Assembly (NCBI GenBank): GCA_018382125.1
Contig: JAGZQO010000004.1
Coordinates: forward strand, 51,005-115,004
Source of the DNA: Collinsella sp.
GTDB taxonomy: Bacteria; Actinomycetota; Coriobacteriia; Coriobacteriales; Coriobacteriaceae
DNA: 64,000 bases
Direction of reading: 5' to 3'
A program made the translations under genes and the position numbers. Positions within the stretch are counted from its first letter, which is position 1. Each line of letters opens with the position of its first letter. Positions 33,434 to 42,054 of the stretch are shown piece after piece. The notes below the pieces were generated by a model. That model was not told where the DNA came from, did no database searches, and saw only the letters and a program-made list of their open reading frames with translations.

Positions 33434-36061
33434 TTACTCTGCGTCGGGAACCTCGTAGGTGGCCGCCGGCGTGTTATCGCACACGACGGTAAAGCCGCCG
33501 TCCTTATCGACATCGACCGTCACCTGATCGCCCTCGCGCACCATGCCGTCGATGATGGCGGCGGCGATGGCATCGACAACCTCACGCTGCACCAGACGCT
33601 TGAGCGGACGGGCACCAAAGACCGGATCCAGGCCGCCCACGGCGAGCATCTGCTTGGCCGCCGGGGTGATGGCAAGCGTCATGCGTTCCTTGGCCAGACG
33701 TGCACGGACGTCGGCGAGCTGAATATCGACGATCTTCTCGATCTGCGCCATGCCAAGCGGATGGAACACCACGATATCGTCGATACGGTTGAGGAACTCG
33801 GGGCGGAAGGTCTGAGCCATGGCCGCGTCGACCTGATGGCGCATCTCCTCCTCGTCCTTGCCGGAAAGCTCAGCAATAGCCTTGGAGCCCACGTTGCTCG
33901 TCATGATGATGATCGTGTTCTTGAAGGACACCTGGCGACCCTGACCGTCGGTCAGGCGGCCGTCGTCGAGCACCTGCAGCAGCACGTTGAAGACATCCGG
34001 ATGGGCCTTCTCCATCTCGTCGAGCAAGATCACGGAGTACGGACGACGGCGAACGGCCTCAGTGAGCTGGCCGCCCTCGTCGTAGCCCACGTATCCCGGG
34101 GGCGCACCGATCAGACGCTGGACGCTGAATTTCTCCATGTACTCGGACATGTCGATACGCACGAGCGCGCGCTCGTCGTCGAACAGGCACTCGGCCAGCG
34201 CCTTGGCGAGCTCGGTCTTGCCCACGCCGGTGGGGCCCAGGAAGAAGAAGCCGCCGATGGGCTTGTCTGGATCGGAGAGACCCGCACGGCTGCGGCGCAC
34301 GGCCGCGGCGACGGCGGAGACGGCCTCGTCCTGGCCGATGACGCGCTTATGCAGCTCGCCCTCCAAGCCCTTCAGCTTGTCGAGCTCGCCCTGCATCATC
34401 TTGGAGACGGGCACGCCGGTCCAGGCGCTCACGACCTCGGCGATCTCATCGGAGGTCACCTGTTCGTTGAGGCCCTCGCCGTCCTGCTGCTTTTGTGCCT
34501 CGAGCGCGGCCTCGGAATCCTGAATCTGCTGCTGCAGGCCCGGAATCACGGAGTAGCGCAGCTCGGACGCACGGCCCAGGTCGCCGTTGCGCGTCGCACG
34601 CTCCTCCTCGCTCTTGGCCTCGTCGAGCTGCCCCTTGAGCTCCTGCACGTGGTCGATGGCGTTCTTTTGGTTGAGCCAGCCGGCCTTTTGCACATTGAGC
34701 TTTTCCTGGACCTCGGCAATCTCTTGGCGCAGGGCCTCCAGACGCTCCTTGGAGGCGTCGTCGGTCTCCTTCATGAGCGCCTGCTCCTCGATCTGCAGCT
34801 GGGTGAGCTGACGCGTGGTGGCATCGATCTCGACCGGCATGCTGTCGAGCTCCATGCGCAGGCGGCTTGCCGCCTCATCGACCAGGTCGATGGCCTTGTC
34901 GGGCAGGAAGCGGTCGGCGATGTAGCGATCGGAGAGGTCGGCAGCTGCCACGAGCGCGCTATCGGTGATATGCACGCCGTGGAAGATCTCGTACTTCTCC
35001 TTCAGGCCACGCAGGATCGAGATGGTGTCCTCGACGGTAGGCTCGCTGACCATCACGGTCTGGAAACGACGGGCGAGCGCCGCGTCCTTCTCGATGTACT
35101 TGCGGTATTCGTCGAGCGTGGTCGCGCCGATCGCGTGCAGGTCGCCACGGGCGAGCGCCGGTTTGAGGATGTTGCCGGCATCCATGGAGCCCTCGGTGGC
35201 ACCCGCGCCCACGATGGTATGGAGCTCATCGATGAACAGGATGACCTTGCCTTCGGACTTTTGGACTTCCTTGAGTACAGCCTTCAAGCGGTCCTCGAAC
35301 TCGCCGCGGTACTTGGCGCCGGCGACCAGCGCGCTCATGTCGAGCTCGATGAGGTCGCGGTCGCGCAGGGTGCTCGGCACGTCGCCGGCCACGATACGCT
35401 GAGCGATGCCCTCGACGATGGCCGTCTTGCCGACGCCCGGCTCACCGATAAGCACGGGGTTATTCTTGGTGCGGCGGGACAGGACCTGAATGGTACGGCG
35501 GATCTCGTCGGTACGGCCGATGACCGGGTCGAGCTTGCCGGCGCGGGCAAGGTCGCAGATATTGCGACCGTACTGCTCCAGCGCCTCAAACTGGGTCTTG
35601 TCCTCGGCAGACGTCACGCGGTCATCGCCGCGCAGCTCCTCGTAGACCTGCTCGATGCGCTCCTTGGTCACGCCGGCGTCGCGCAGTACACGACCGGCCT
35701 CGCCCTTGTCCTCGGCAAGCGCCATCAGCAAATGCTCGGTCACCACAAAGCTGTCGCCCATCTTGGTGGCCTTCTTCTCGGCCTTCTCGATAACGCGGAC
35801 GAGCTCGTTGGAAAGACCCATCTGCTGACCCTCGCCGGAAACCTTGGGCGCGTGGTCAATGGCATCCTGCGTGGAGCGTGCAAGCTGAGCCGGGTCGGCA
35901 CCGATGCGCTCGATGATCACGGAGATATTGCGCTCGCCGGCACCGAGCAGGGCGGACAGCAGGTGAATCGGCTCCACCGCGCCGGCCTGCGCGTCGGCAG
36001 CCGTGCTCATGGCGGTCTGCAGCGCCTCGCGCGAAGTCATTGCTAGCTTATCGATTCTCAT
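33434..36061 (-). CDS. clpB: ATP-dependent disaggregase ClpB
   Basis: An 875-residue Hsp100 chaperone that pulls proteins out of aggregates with DnaK. Order: N-domain (1-145), first AAA+ (about 160-340, Walker A GEPGVGKT), the middle coiled coil (about 405-525: IEEQALMKETDDASKERLEA and QKNAIDHVQELKGQLDEAK), second AAA+ (Walker A GPTGVGKT near 605) and C-terminal D2 small domain. GAGG lies 7 bases before the ATG. Its promoter carries a 27-bp inverted repeat identical in design to one before dnaK, so heat-shock control is shared. Full length for the family. Confidence 0.97.
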   Translation of the reverse strand: MRIDKLAMTSREALQTAMSTAADAQAGAVEPIHLLSALLGAGERNISVIIERIGADPAQLARSTQDAIDHAPKVSGEGQQMGLSNELVRVIEKAEKKATKMGDSFVVTEHLLMALAEDKGEAGRVLRDAGVTKERIEQVYEELRGDDRVTSAEDKTQFEALEQYGRNICDLARAGKLDPVIGRTDEIRRTIQVLSRRTKNNPVLIGEPGVGKTAIVEGIAQRIVAGDVPSTLRDRDLIELDMSALVAGAKYRGEFEDRLKAVLKEVQKSEGKVILFIDELHTIVGAGATEGSMDAGNILKPALARGDLHAIGATTLDEYRKYIEKDAALARRFQTVMVSEPTVEDTISILRGLKEKYEIFHGVHITDSALVAAADLSDRYIADRFLPDKAIDLVDEAASRLRMELDSMPVEIDATTRQLTQLQIEEQALMKETDDASKERLEALRQEIAEVQEKLNVQKAGWLNQKNAIDHVQELKGQLDEAKSEEERATRNGDLGRASELRYSVIPGLQQQIQDSEAALEAQKQQDGEGLNEQVTSDEIAEVVSAWTGVPVSKMMQGELDKLKGLEGELHKRVIGQDEAVSAVAAAVRRSRAGLSDPDKPIGGFFFLGPTGVGKTELAKALAECLFDDERALVRIDMSEYMEKFSVQRLIGAPPGYVGYDEGGQLTEAVRRRPYSVILLDEMEKAHPDVFNVLLQVLDDGRLTDGQGRQVSFKNTIIIMTSNVGSKAIAELSGKDEEEMRHQVDAAMAQTFRPEFLNRIDDIVVFHPLGMAQIEKIVDIQLADVRARLAKERMTLAITPAAKQMLAVGGLDPVFGARPLKRLVQREVVDAIAAAIIDGMVREGDQVTVDVDKDGGFTVVCDNTPAATYEVPDAE

Positions 36062-36151
36062 GGAATCACCTCTCTTGGGGTGGCCGCCCTACGGGGCGGC
36101 TTCACGTTGTTCGAGAAGTATTGTTGCCAGCTTTGTACAATCTTATACACA

Positions 36152-36178
36152 AATCTAAGTCTCTATATATAAGATTTT
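36152..36178 (-). promoter_or_regulatory. Heat-shock operator-like inverted repeat upstream of clpB
   Basis: AAATCTAAGTC, 5 bases, ATATAAGATTT. The same two 11-mers with the same spacing occur at 44902-44928 before dnaK. The outer AAATCT/AGATTT is palindromic. It is a likely binding site of the HspR-like MerR protein encoded at 40492. Confidence 0.8.
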
Positions 36179-36237
36179 CTGAGTGATTGAGAGATAGGGG
36201 TAAAGATGTCGGCCCGCCGCCGCACAGGTGCGCTACC

Positions 36238-36455
36238 GTCTCAATCTGTAACATCTATCGACCGTTTCTGGCTCCAGATGTTACAGATCGAGACGAAATG
36301 ACCAACGGCGCCCGTTTGTCTCAATCTGTAACATCTACTCGGCAAATAGAGCTCTATCTGTTACAAATCGAGACGAACAGAAGACACCCGAATCGAAAAT
36401 CTAAATCTGTAACACCAGGCCCACTTTTAGCGGCCAAGGTGTTACAGATTAAGAC
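36238..36455. repeat. Three tandem 57-nt palindromes, period 80-81 nt
   Basis: Units are 36238-36294, 36318-36374 and 36399-36455, each 57 nt. The outer arms are GTCTCAATCTGTAACATCT and its near-complement; the third unit has diverged (CTAAATCTGTAACACC with GGTGTTACAGATTAAG). Starts are 80 and 81 bases apart. A hairpin with T-run follows at 36464. Confidence 0.88.
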
Positions 36456-36463
36456 AAATCGAG

Positions 36464-36500
36464 CCGCCACAAAGGCGCCTGTCCCCTTTGTGGCGGTTTT
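36464..36500 (+). terminator. Terminator-like hairpin after the 57-nt palindrome triplet
   Basis: CCGCCACAAAGG (36464-36475) pairs with CCTTTGTGGCGG (36484-36495), then TTTT. No plus-strand gene precedes it, so it may end a non-coding transcript of the triplet. Confidence 0.75.
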
Positions 36501-36921
36501 CGACAAAAAGAAGCCGCCCCGATAACAGAGGCGGCATCAAGCAAGTCCATTTCTTAGCGTCCCTCAAGACCCAACGAGAACGCAGCGATGGAATCGAGAA
36601 CCGACAATAGCCCGTTCGCACAGATAGAGGCAGAGATTCAAGGTCAAAGTCCGGCTTAAACGGCTTAGCTATCGCACGTCACATTGTTCTCGTCGTCCCC
36701 CTATCGTATTTATAGTGCTTATAGTGAAAATAGTGAGTTTAGTGAGAAGAGTATCGCTCAAAACTCGTGGACTCAATTATTGACCTCACGCCCAGAATGA
36801 GTGGGGCAAATACTTCTATTAGAGGTCAAATCGAAGCCCAATAGGGCCTTTTCGCCCCGTCATTTCGATCGATCGCTTTCTTTTGAAGATTGTCGTAAGC
36901 TGGTATCACTTATCTTAATGA
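36501..36921. other. Intergenic stretch before the signal-anchored protein gene
   Basis: Contains GCCGCC...GGCGGC (about 36512-36533), one copy of a ~33-base direct repeat (36554-36586, second copy 37641-37672), and an AT-rich stretch with TATAGTGCTTATAGTGAAAA (about 36712-36731). Minus-strand reading of the repeat gives a short open tail ending LGLEGR and stop, perhaps a gene remnant. No supported gene. Confidence 0.5.
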
Positions 36922-36948
36922 ATGCATACTATTTGCGAGGTACCCGCC

Positions 36949-37596
36949 GTGAAACGCTCCACCTATATCGGCCTGCTCGTCTTAGCGTTTGCGATTACCG
37001 CAGTCGGCGTAGGAATTATCTATCTCGCATTTCTCCCCGCCTCTGCGACGCAGGCGGCGGTTGAGACCGTAAGCTATCCCATCGAGGTCCTCACCGATAT
37101 CGTCAAACCCGATTCGGTCACCGTCGATTTTGACGGTACGCCCGCAGCGCTTGGTGTCAGCAACTATCCCCGCATCGAACTTGGGGCCAGACGCTACACC
37201 AAAGATGAGCAGCTTATCGGCAAGGCAACCAGTTTACTCAAAGGCAAGACGTTTAAGCGGTGGTACGGCGCCGCAATATATCGAGCCAAGAATGGCCAAA
37301 TGGTTGGCGGATATTATTCGACCCTTGAGCTCGATGCGGCAAACGGGAGCAAATTGTGCAACGTCTCATACGACCCCGGCTGCGTGGACAATGAAGGACC
37401 GGGGGTCTATATCTCGGATGGCGACGTAATCTACGTCATGGAGGGCGACCAGACGGCAGTCGTCGATTTTATGGATCGGTGTACCGAGGATGCCTACGAA
37501 CAAACCTGCGAGCCCGATCCGCAGACAGCGCGCAACAGTGGCTCGGCACGCACTTGGCTATTTGACGATGAAATAACCTGGACCCCGTCGAAATAA
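36949..37596 (+). CDS. Signal-anchored extracytoplasmic protein, function unknown
   Basis: A 215-residue protein with an N-terminal basic stretch and one hydrophobic helix (KRSTYIGLLVLAFAITAVGV then GIIYLAFLPA), so it is exported or membrane-anchored. The outer part has no known domain; cysteines occur at CNVSYDPGC and DRCTEDAYEQTCEPD, which could form disulfides. I use GTG 36949 with GAGG 8 bases upstream; an in-frame ATG at 36922 would add nine residues. It is flanked by two copies of a ~33-base direct repeat. It stands alone. Not recognised. Confidence 0.7.
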   Translation: MKRSTYIGLLVLAFAITAVGVGIIYLAFLPASATQAAVETVSYPIEVLTDIVKPDSVTVDFDGTPAALGVSNYPRIELGARRYTKDEQLIGKATSLLKGKTFKRWYGAAIYRAKNGQMVGGYYSTLELDAANGSKLCNVSYDPGCVDNEGPGVYISDGDVIYVMEGDQTAVVDFMDRCTEDAYEQTCEPDPQTARNSGSARTWLFDDEITWTPSK

Positions 37597-37676
37597 GGAC
37601 CAGCCGGGCAGGCACCTTTGTGGTGGTCCCGGTCAATTATTAGCGCCCCTCAAGACCCAACGAGAACGTCGCGGTA

Positions 37677-37748
37677 GCCCCTGCCACACCTTTCCCTCGG
37701 GCGACCCTCGCGAAGCGCGTGAGCACGAGGGAAAGGTGTGGCAGGGGC
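37677..37748. repeat. Perfect 23-bp inverted repeat after the hydratase gene
   Basis: Arms 37677-37699 and 37726-37748 are perfect complements with a 26-base GC-rich loop (itself partly paired). It starts 12 bases after the aconitase-family stop. There is no T-run, so it is a processing or REP-like element rather than a classical terminator. Confidence 0.8.
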
Positions 37749-37759
37749 GTACAGCAGAG

Positions 37760-40060
37760 TTACTCGGCAGCGGCCTTGAACTTGTTGTAGTTGATCAGGC
37801 AGCCGGCCTTGACGATGGCACGCTCCTCTGCCGTCATATCGGCAATGTAGAGCTCAATCTGCTCAACCGCACCGTCGGCACGCACCACGTAGGCGGCGAT
37901 GTCCTTCAGGTCGCCATCGAACGCGGCGCGGATACCCGGCACAAAGACGTAGTCTCCCACCTCAAAGTTGGGCTCGGCCTCCATCTGGAAGGGCACCATG
38001 CCCCAGTTCATCACGTTGGAGCGATAGCGCTTGGTGGCGTACTCGTGGACGATGTTGGCCAGGCCGCCAATTACGCGCTGGCAGCTCGCGGCCTGCTCGC
38101 GGGCAGAACCGTCACCGGGCTTCTTGGCATAGAGCATGGAGCCGTACTCGGTCGCCTTGGCATCGGCAGCGACACCCGCGCCGGCCAGCGCCTCAAACAC
38201 GCCGACAAGCTCGGCATCGAGTGCCGCCAGGTCGCCTGCTGCCTCGCCGGCAATGCGGCGCTTTTCCACCGCGTCGACCTCCTTGGAGCGGCCCACGTAG
38301 GCAGGGTCGCGACGGCTGAGCGTAAACTCGGCCAGACCCAGCGGGTTGGAGCGGAAGGAGCTCGTCTCGCCCGAGGGAATGAGCTCGTCGGTCGTAGTGA
38401 CCGGGTCCATGATCTTGGAGCACACCTTGAGCAGGATGTCGTCGCCGAGAGGCTCCATCGCGGGCCACGGCTTGATGTTGGGGCCCTCGACCAGCTCGTC
38501 GGCCGGCTCAGCCTTGCCAAAGCCCCAGTACACGCGCTTCTTGTACGGCGCGTCGTCAAAGGTGTACTCGCAGGCCTCGTCCCAAGTCTCCTCGGGCAGG
38601 TCGGTCGCCGGCGTCAGGACGCCGCCGTTGGCAGCCGTCGCCGCAATGGAGCGGGCGTCCATCAGGGCCACGGCGCTCAGCTGACCGTTGCCCGGCTTGG
38701 AACCCTCGCGATTGGGGAAGTTGCGCGTGGTGTGGCGGATCGAAAGGCCGTTGTTGGCAGGCGTGTCGCCGGCACCGAAGCACGGGCCGCAGAATGCCGT
38801 GCGCACAATCGCGCCAGCCTCCATAAGGTCGTAGATATAGCCGCGGCGTGTAAGCTCAAGTGCCACGGGCTGGCTCGTGGGATAGACCGACAGCGAGAAC
38901 TCGCCGCAGCCGGTGTTGGCGCCCTTGAGCACGCGGGCCGCCTGCACCACGGAGTCGTAGTTGCCGCCCGAGCAGCCGGCGATAACGCCCTGTTGCACGT
39001 GCAGCTTGCCGTCGACAATCTTGTCGAGCAGGCTAAAGTGCGTCTTGCCCTCACCGATCTTGGCAGCCTCGAGCTCGACCTCGTGCAGGATGTCCTCGAG
39101 GTTCTCGTTGAGCTCGTCGATCTCAAGGCCGTTGGAAGGATGGAACGGCAGCGCGATCATGGGCTTGATGCTCGACAGATCGACCTCGACGCAGCCGTCG
39201 TAGTAGGCAACATCGGCGGGCTTGAGCTCGCGGTAGTCCTCGCCGCGGCCGTGCATGGCCAAAAACGCGTGTGTGTCCTCGTCGGTAGCCCAGATGCTCG
39301 ACAGACAGGTGGTCTCGGTGGTCATGACGTCAACGCCGTTGCGGTAATCGGTCGTCATGTTCGCGATGCCCGGGCCCACGAACTCCATGACCTTATTCTT
39401 AACGTAACCCTTGGCAAAGACGGCACGGATGATGGCGAGCGCCACGTCGTGCGGGCCAACGCCGGGGCGCGGGGCGCCCGTGAGGTAGATGGCGACAACG
39501 CCGGGATAGGCGACATCGTAGGTGTCGCGCAGCAGCTGCTTTGCCAGCTCGCCACCGCCCTCGCCCACGGCCATGGTGCCCAGGGCACCATAGCGGGTGT
39601 GCGAGTCGGAACCCAGGATCATCTTGCCGCAACCGGCGAAGTTCTCACGCATAAAGGAGTGGATGACGGCGATATGCGGCGGGACGAAAATGCCGCCGTA
39701 CTTCTTGGCGGCCGAGAGACCAAAGACGTGGTCGTCCTCGTTGATGGTGCCGCCCACGGCGCACAGCGAGTTATGGCAGTTGGTGAGCACGTAAGGCAGC
39801 GGGAACTGCTCCATGCCCGAGGCGCGCGCCGTCTGGATGATGCCGACAAAGGTGATGTCGTGGCTCGCCATGGCATCGAAGCGAATCTTGAGCGCCTCGG
39901 GGTCTCCGGACGTATTGTGTGCCTGGAGGATCGAATACGCGATGGTGCCGCGCTTGGCATCCTCGGGTGTCTGCGTAATACCGCGCTCGGCAGCCTCGGC
40001 CGCAGGCACAACCTCGCTGCCGCCGCGCAGGTAGATGCCCTCCTCGTACAGCTTAACCAT
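37760..40060 (-). CDS. Aconitase-family hydratase
   Basis: A 766-residue [4Fe-4S] dehydratase of the aconitase superfamily. Visible are substrate/cluster signatures GSDSHTRYGALGTMAVGEGG, the first cluster cysteine in VIAGCSGGNYDS, and FCGPCFGAGDTPANN holding the other two; a swivel domain follows (from about 590). The length and motifs fit the YbhJ-like/aconitase-type group rather than small-subunit isopropylmalate isomerase. The ATG at 40060 has GGGAG 5 bases before it; the longer frame to 40180 has no site and runs into repeat sequence. Likely citrate/isocitrate or a related 2-hydroxyacid substrate; exact one unsettled. Confidence 0.85.
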   Translation of the reverse strand: MVKLYEEGIYLRGGSEVVPAAEAAERGITQTPEDAKRGTIAYSILQAHNTSGDPEALKIRFDAMASHDITFVGIIQTARASGMEQFPLPYVLTNCHNSLCAVGGTINEDDHVFGLSAAKKYGGIFVPPHIAVIHSFMRENFAGCGKMILGSDSHTRYGALGTMAVGEGGGELAKQLLRDTYDVAYPGVVAIYLTGAPRPGVGPHDVALAIIRAVFAKGYVKNKVMEFVGPGIANMTTDYRNGVDVMTTETTCLSSIWATDEDTHAFLAMHGRGEDYRELKPADVAYYDGCVEVDLSSIKPMIALPFHPSNGLEIDELNENLEDILHEVELEAAKIGEGKTHFSLLDKIVDGKLHVQQGVIAGCSGGNYDSVVQAARVLKGANTGCGEFSLSVYPTSQPVALELTRRGYIYDLMEAGAIVRTAFCGPCFGAGDTPANNGLSIRHTTRNFPNREGSKPGNGQLSAVALMDARSIAATAANGGVLTPATDLPEETWDEACEYTFDDAPYKKRVYWGFGKAEPADELVEGPNIKPWPAMEPLGDDILLKVCSKIMDPVTTTDELIPSGETSSFRSNPLGLAEFTLSRRDPAYVGRSKEVDAVEKRRIAGEAAGDLAALDAELVGVFEALAGAGVAADAKATEYGSMLYAKKPGDGSAREQAASCQRVIGGLANIVHEYATKRYRSNVMNWGMVPFQMEAEPNFEVGDYVFVPGIRAAFDGDLKDIAAYVVRADGAVEQIELYIADMTAEERAIVKAGCLINYNKFKAAAE

Positions 40061-40233
40061 ACTGTCTCCCACTCTGCCCAAAAGATTTGGGCGCATAGCA
40101 TACATTCGTTCAATATCGTGCCATAGAACGGTTGCGAGTGGGTTACGAATCTGCACGTTCACTTTATCTCGGTAAAGCATAGGACGAGCCCGGTGCAGGA
40201 CCGGCGGATTTGGTGCAAGTGTGTCCCTTTCAA

Positions 40234-40492
40234 CTAGTCATTTAAGAACGTCCCCAATGACTACCCATAACAACGCCGATGTTTTGGCGCGGACAGCGAA
40301 AGCCCACCAATTCGGAGCAAAACAACGCCGCAAGTAGAGGACGGACAGCGAGCGACGTCCAGAGCGAACAAGTTGGCATGAAAAAGGCAAGGCATAGACC
40401 TTCTGGTCATGCCTTGCCTTTTGAATGACAAATTGTCGCTCTGGACGTCGCGCAGCGTCGGCCCGTTACGCGGGTTGGTAAACCCGCGTAAC
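40234..40492. repeat. Composite long-hairpin element, copy 1
   Basis: Begins with hairpin CTAGTCATT-TAAGAACGTCCCC-AATGACTA (40234-40264), then GCCGATGTTTTGGC, a spacer with ACGCCGCAAGTAGAGGACGG, and a ~100-nt hairpin (40352-40451; outer arms GCGACGTCCAGAGCGA, inner stem AAGGCAAGGCAT with loop AGACCTTCTGGTC). It ends with GTTACGCGGGT...ACCCGCGTAAC (40465-40492) at the hspR stop. Related copies: 60395, 63792, 45767. Confidence 0.85.
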
Positions 40493-40908
40493 TACAAATC
40501 CCCGCCGGCGCCCAGCAGCTTACGCATGACCTGTTCGGGGTTAACTGAGCCGTCGCGCGGGGCCAGGGCGGTGATCTTCTTCTGCATCTTGTACTCGTGC
40601 AGCTCGTCCTCGAGCTGGCGCACGCGGGCGCGGAGCTTTTCGTTCTCGCGCTCGCGCTCCTCGGCACGCTCCTTCATATCGAGGATGCGCACCACGCCGG
40701 CAAGGTTGATGCCCTCGTCGGTCAGCTGGTTGATGAGCTCCAGGCGCTCGATATCGGCACGCGAATACAGACGCGTGTTGCCGCCCGAGCGCTGGGGGTT
40801 CACCAGGCCCTTGGACTCGTAGACGCGCAGAGTCTGCGGATGCATGCCGGTCAACTCGGCCGCCACGCTGATCATGTACAGCGGTTTGTTCCTATTGTCC
40901 TCGGCCAT
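40492..40908 (-). CDS. hspR: HspR-like MerR-family heat-shock regulator
   Basis: A 138-residue MerR-type protein. The N-terminal wHTH reads LYMISVAAELTGMHPQTLRV, then YESKGLVNPQRSGGNTRLYS; a coiled coil follows (about 75-112: ERAEERERENEKLRARVRQL) and a short tail. HspR represses the dnaK operon and clpB in Actinobacteria, working with DnaK as co-repressor. The place as last gene of dnaK-grpE-dnaJ-hspR is the actinobacterial order. The shared 27-bp inverted repeats before dnaK and clpB are its probable targets, though they differ from the HAIR consensus CTTGAGT-N7-ACTCAAG. Confidence 0.9.
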   Translation of the reverse strand: MAEDNRNKPLYMISVAAELTGMHPQTLRVYESKGLVNPQRSGGNTRLYSRADIERLELINQLTDEGINLAGVVRILDMKERAEERERENEKLRARVRQLEDELHEYKMQKKITALAPRDGSVNPEQVMRKLLGAGGDL

Positions 40909-40980
40909 GCTACCTGACCCCTTTCCGTCTCGTTATCGTCCATCATAAGCCCGCGGGCGCGGGTGTGCGCCACGACCGCC

Positions 40981-41946
40981 CTAGTACGTCGCCTTGTAAC
41001 GGTTGACCTTCTCGCGATAATCGCGCGTGTCGGCCTCGCGCAGCTTGGTCATAGCATCGCGCTCGTCATCGGACAGGTTCGTAGGGACCTGTACCTTGAT
41101 TTCGACGAGCAGCGCGCCTGTGCGGCCACGGTGCTTAACGTCGGGCGCACCCATCTCCTTAAAGCGGAACTTCTTGCCCGTCTGGGTGCCAGCGGGCACC
41201 TTCAGACGAACCGTCGCGCCGCCGGGCGTGGGCACATCAACCGTGCAGCCGAGCGCCGCCTCGTAGACCGAGATCGGCACCTCCATGGTCACATCGGCAC
41301 CCTTGCGCTTAAACAGCGGGTGCTCCTCCACATGCGTGGTCACGACCAGGTCGCCGCGCTCGCCGCCGGCAACGCCATACTCGCCGCGACGCTTGTAGCG
41401 TAGCTTGCCGCCGTCGACCGCGCCCGCGGGCACCGAGACCGTAATGGTCTGCTGCTCGCCTGTCGAGGGAATGCGATAGGTGACCTTGTGCGTCACGCCG
41501 CGAAACGCGTCCTCGGCCGTCACATCGACGGTCAGCGACAGGTCGCCGCCCTTGCGAGCACGGCTGCGACCCGCGCCGGCACCGGCAGCGCCCGCAGCCC
41601 CGGCAAAGCCCGAGCCCCAATCGCTGCCCCAGGCGCCGTTGCCGCTAAAGATGCTGTCGAAGATGTCGCCCCAGCCGCTGGCACCCGCGCCGGCACCGTA
41701 GCCGCCGCCATACGCGCCGCCCGCGCCCGGCATGCCGCCAAACATGAGCATCTGGTCGTACTCTTTGCGCTTCTTCTCGTCCGAAAGCGTCTCGTAGGCC
41801 TCGCTGATCTCCTTGAACTTGGCCTCGTCGCCGCCGGCATCGGGGTGATATTTTTGCGCGAGCTTGCGAAACGCGCTCTTGATCTCTTTGTCGGAGGCGC
41901 TCTTGGATACGCCCAGGATGTCATAGAAGGTTTTGCCTGCAGCCAT
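40981..41946 (-). CDS. dnaJ: DnaJ-family co-chaperone without zinc finger
   Basis: A 321-residue J-protein. J domain 1-68 with the HPD motif (KYHPDAGGD); a Gly/Ala-rich linker (about 75-135: MPGAGGAYGGGYGAGAGASG); then C-terminal substrate-binding domains I and II (from about 140). The four CxxCxGxG zinc repeats of type I DnaJ are absent, so it is a type II (CbpA-like) protein although it sits in the dnaK operon. ATG at 41946 with AGGAG 5 bases before. It stimulates DnaK ATPase. Confidence 0.93.
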   Translation of the reverse strand: MAAGKTFYDILGVSKSASDKEIKSAFRKLAQKYHPDAGGDEAKFKEISEAYETLSDEKKRKEYDQMLMFGGMPGAGGAYGGGYGAGAGASGWGDIFDSIFSGNGAWGSDWGSGFAGAAGAAGAGAGRSRARKGGDLSLTVDVTAEDAFRGVTHKVTYRIPSTGEQQTITVSVPAGAVDGGKLRYKRRGEYGVAGGERGDLVVTTHVEEHPLFKRKGADVTMEVPISVYEAALGCTVDVPTPGGATVRLKVPAGTQTGKKFRFKEMGAPDVKHRGRTGALLVEIKVQVPTNLSDDERDAMTKLREADTRDYREKVNRYKATY

Positions 41947-42019
41947 CGTAGCTCCTCTCCTGTTACGTCCGCCGTCCATGCAGACGACGGCTCATGCTTT
42001 CATATGGCACTAGGTCAGA

Positions 42020-42049
42020 AAGGGCCCCGGGTGTTGCCCCGGGGCCCTT
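42020..42049 (-). terminator. Hairpin between grpE and dnaJ
   Basis: AAGGGCCCCGGG pairs perfectly with CCCGGGGCCCTT across a 6-base loop; on the minus strand TTTCTG follows. It may partly terminate and lower dnaJ-hspR expression relative to dnaK-grpE. Confidence 0.7.
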
Positions 42050-42054
42050 CTCAA

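Noticed and set aside
33761..36046. A 761-codon plus-strand open frame
   Set aside because: Antisense shadow of clpB, caused by high GC codon usage.
36187..36525. A 112-codon plus-strand open frame
   Set aside because: It is made of the three 57-nt palindromes and the following hairpin, so it is structural DNA rather than a gene.
36238..36921. Type III toxin-antitoxin (repeat RNA plus terminator plus toxin)
   Set aside because: Repeats and terminator fit superficially, but the next gene encodes a signal-anchored exported protein, not a ToxN-like nuclease, and lies 450 bases on.
37736..40126. A 796-codon plus-strand open frame
   Set aside because: Antisense shadow of the aconitase-family gene; no motif, His/Arg-rich composition.
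40061..40180. N-terminal extension of the aconitase-family gene
   Set aside because: No ribosome site before 40180, and the ATG at 40060 is well placed behind GGGAG.
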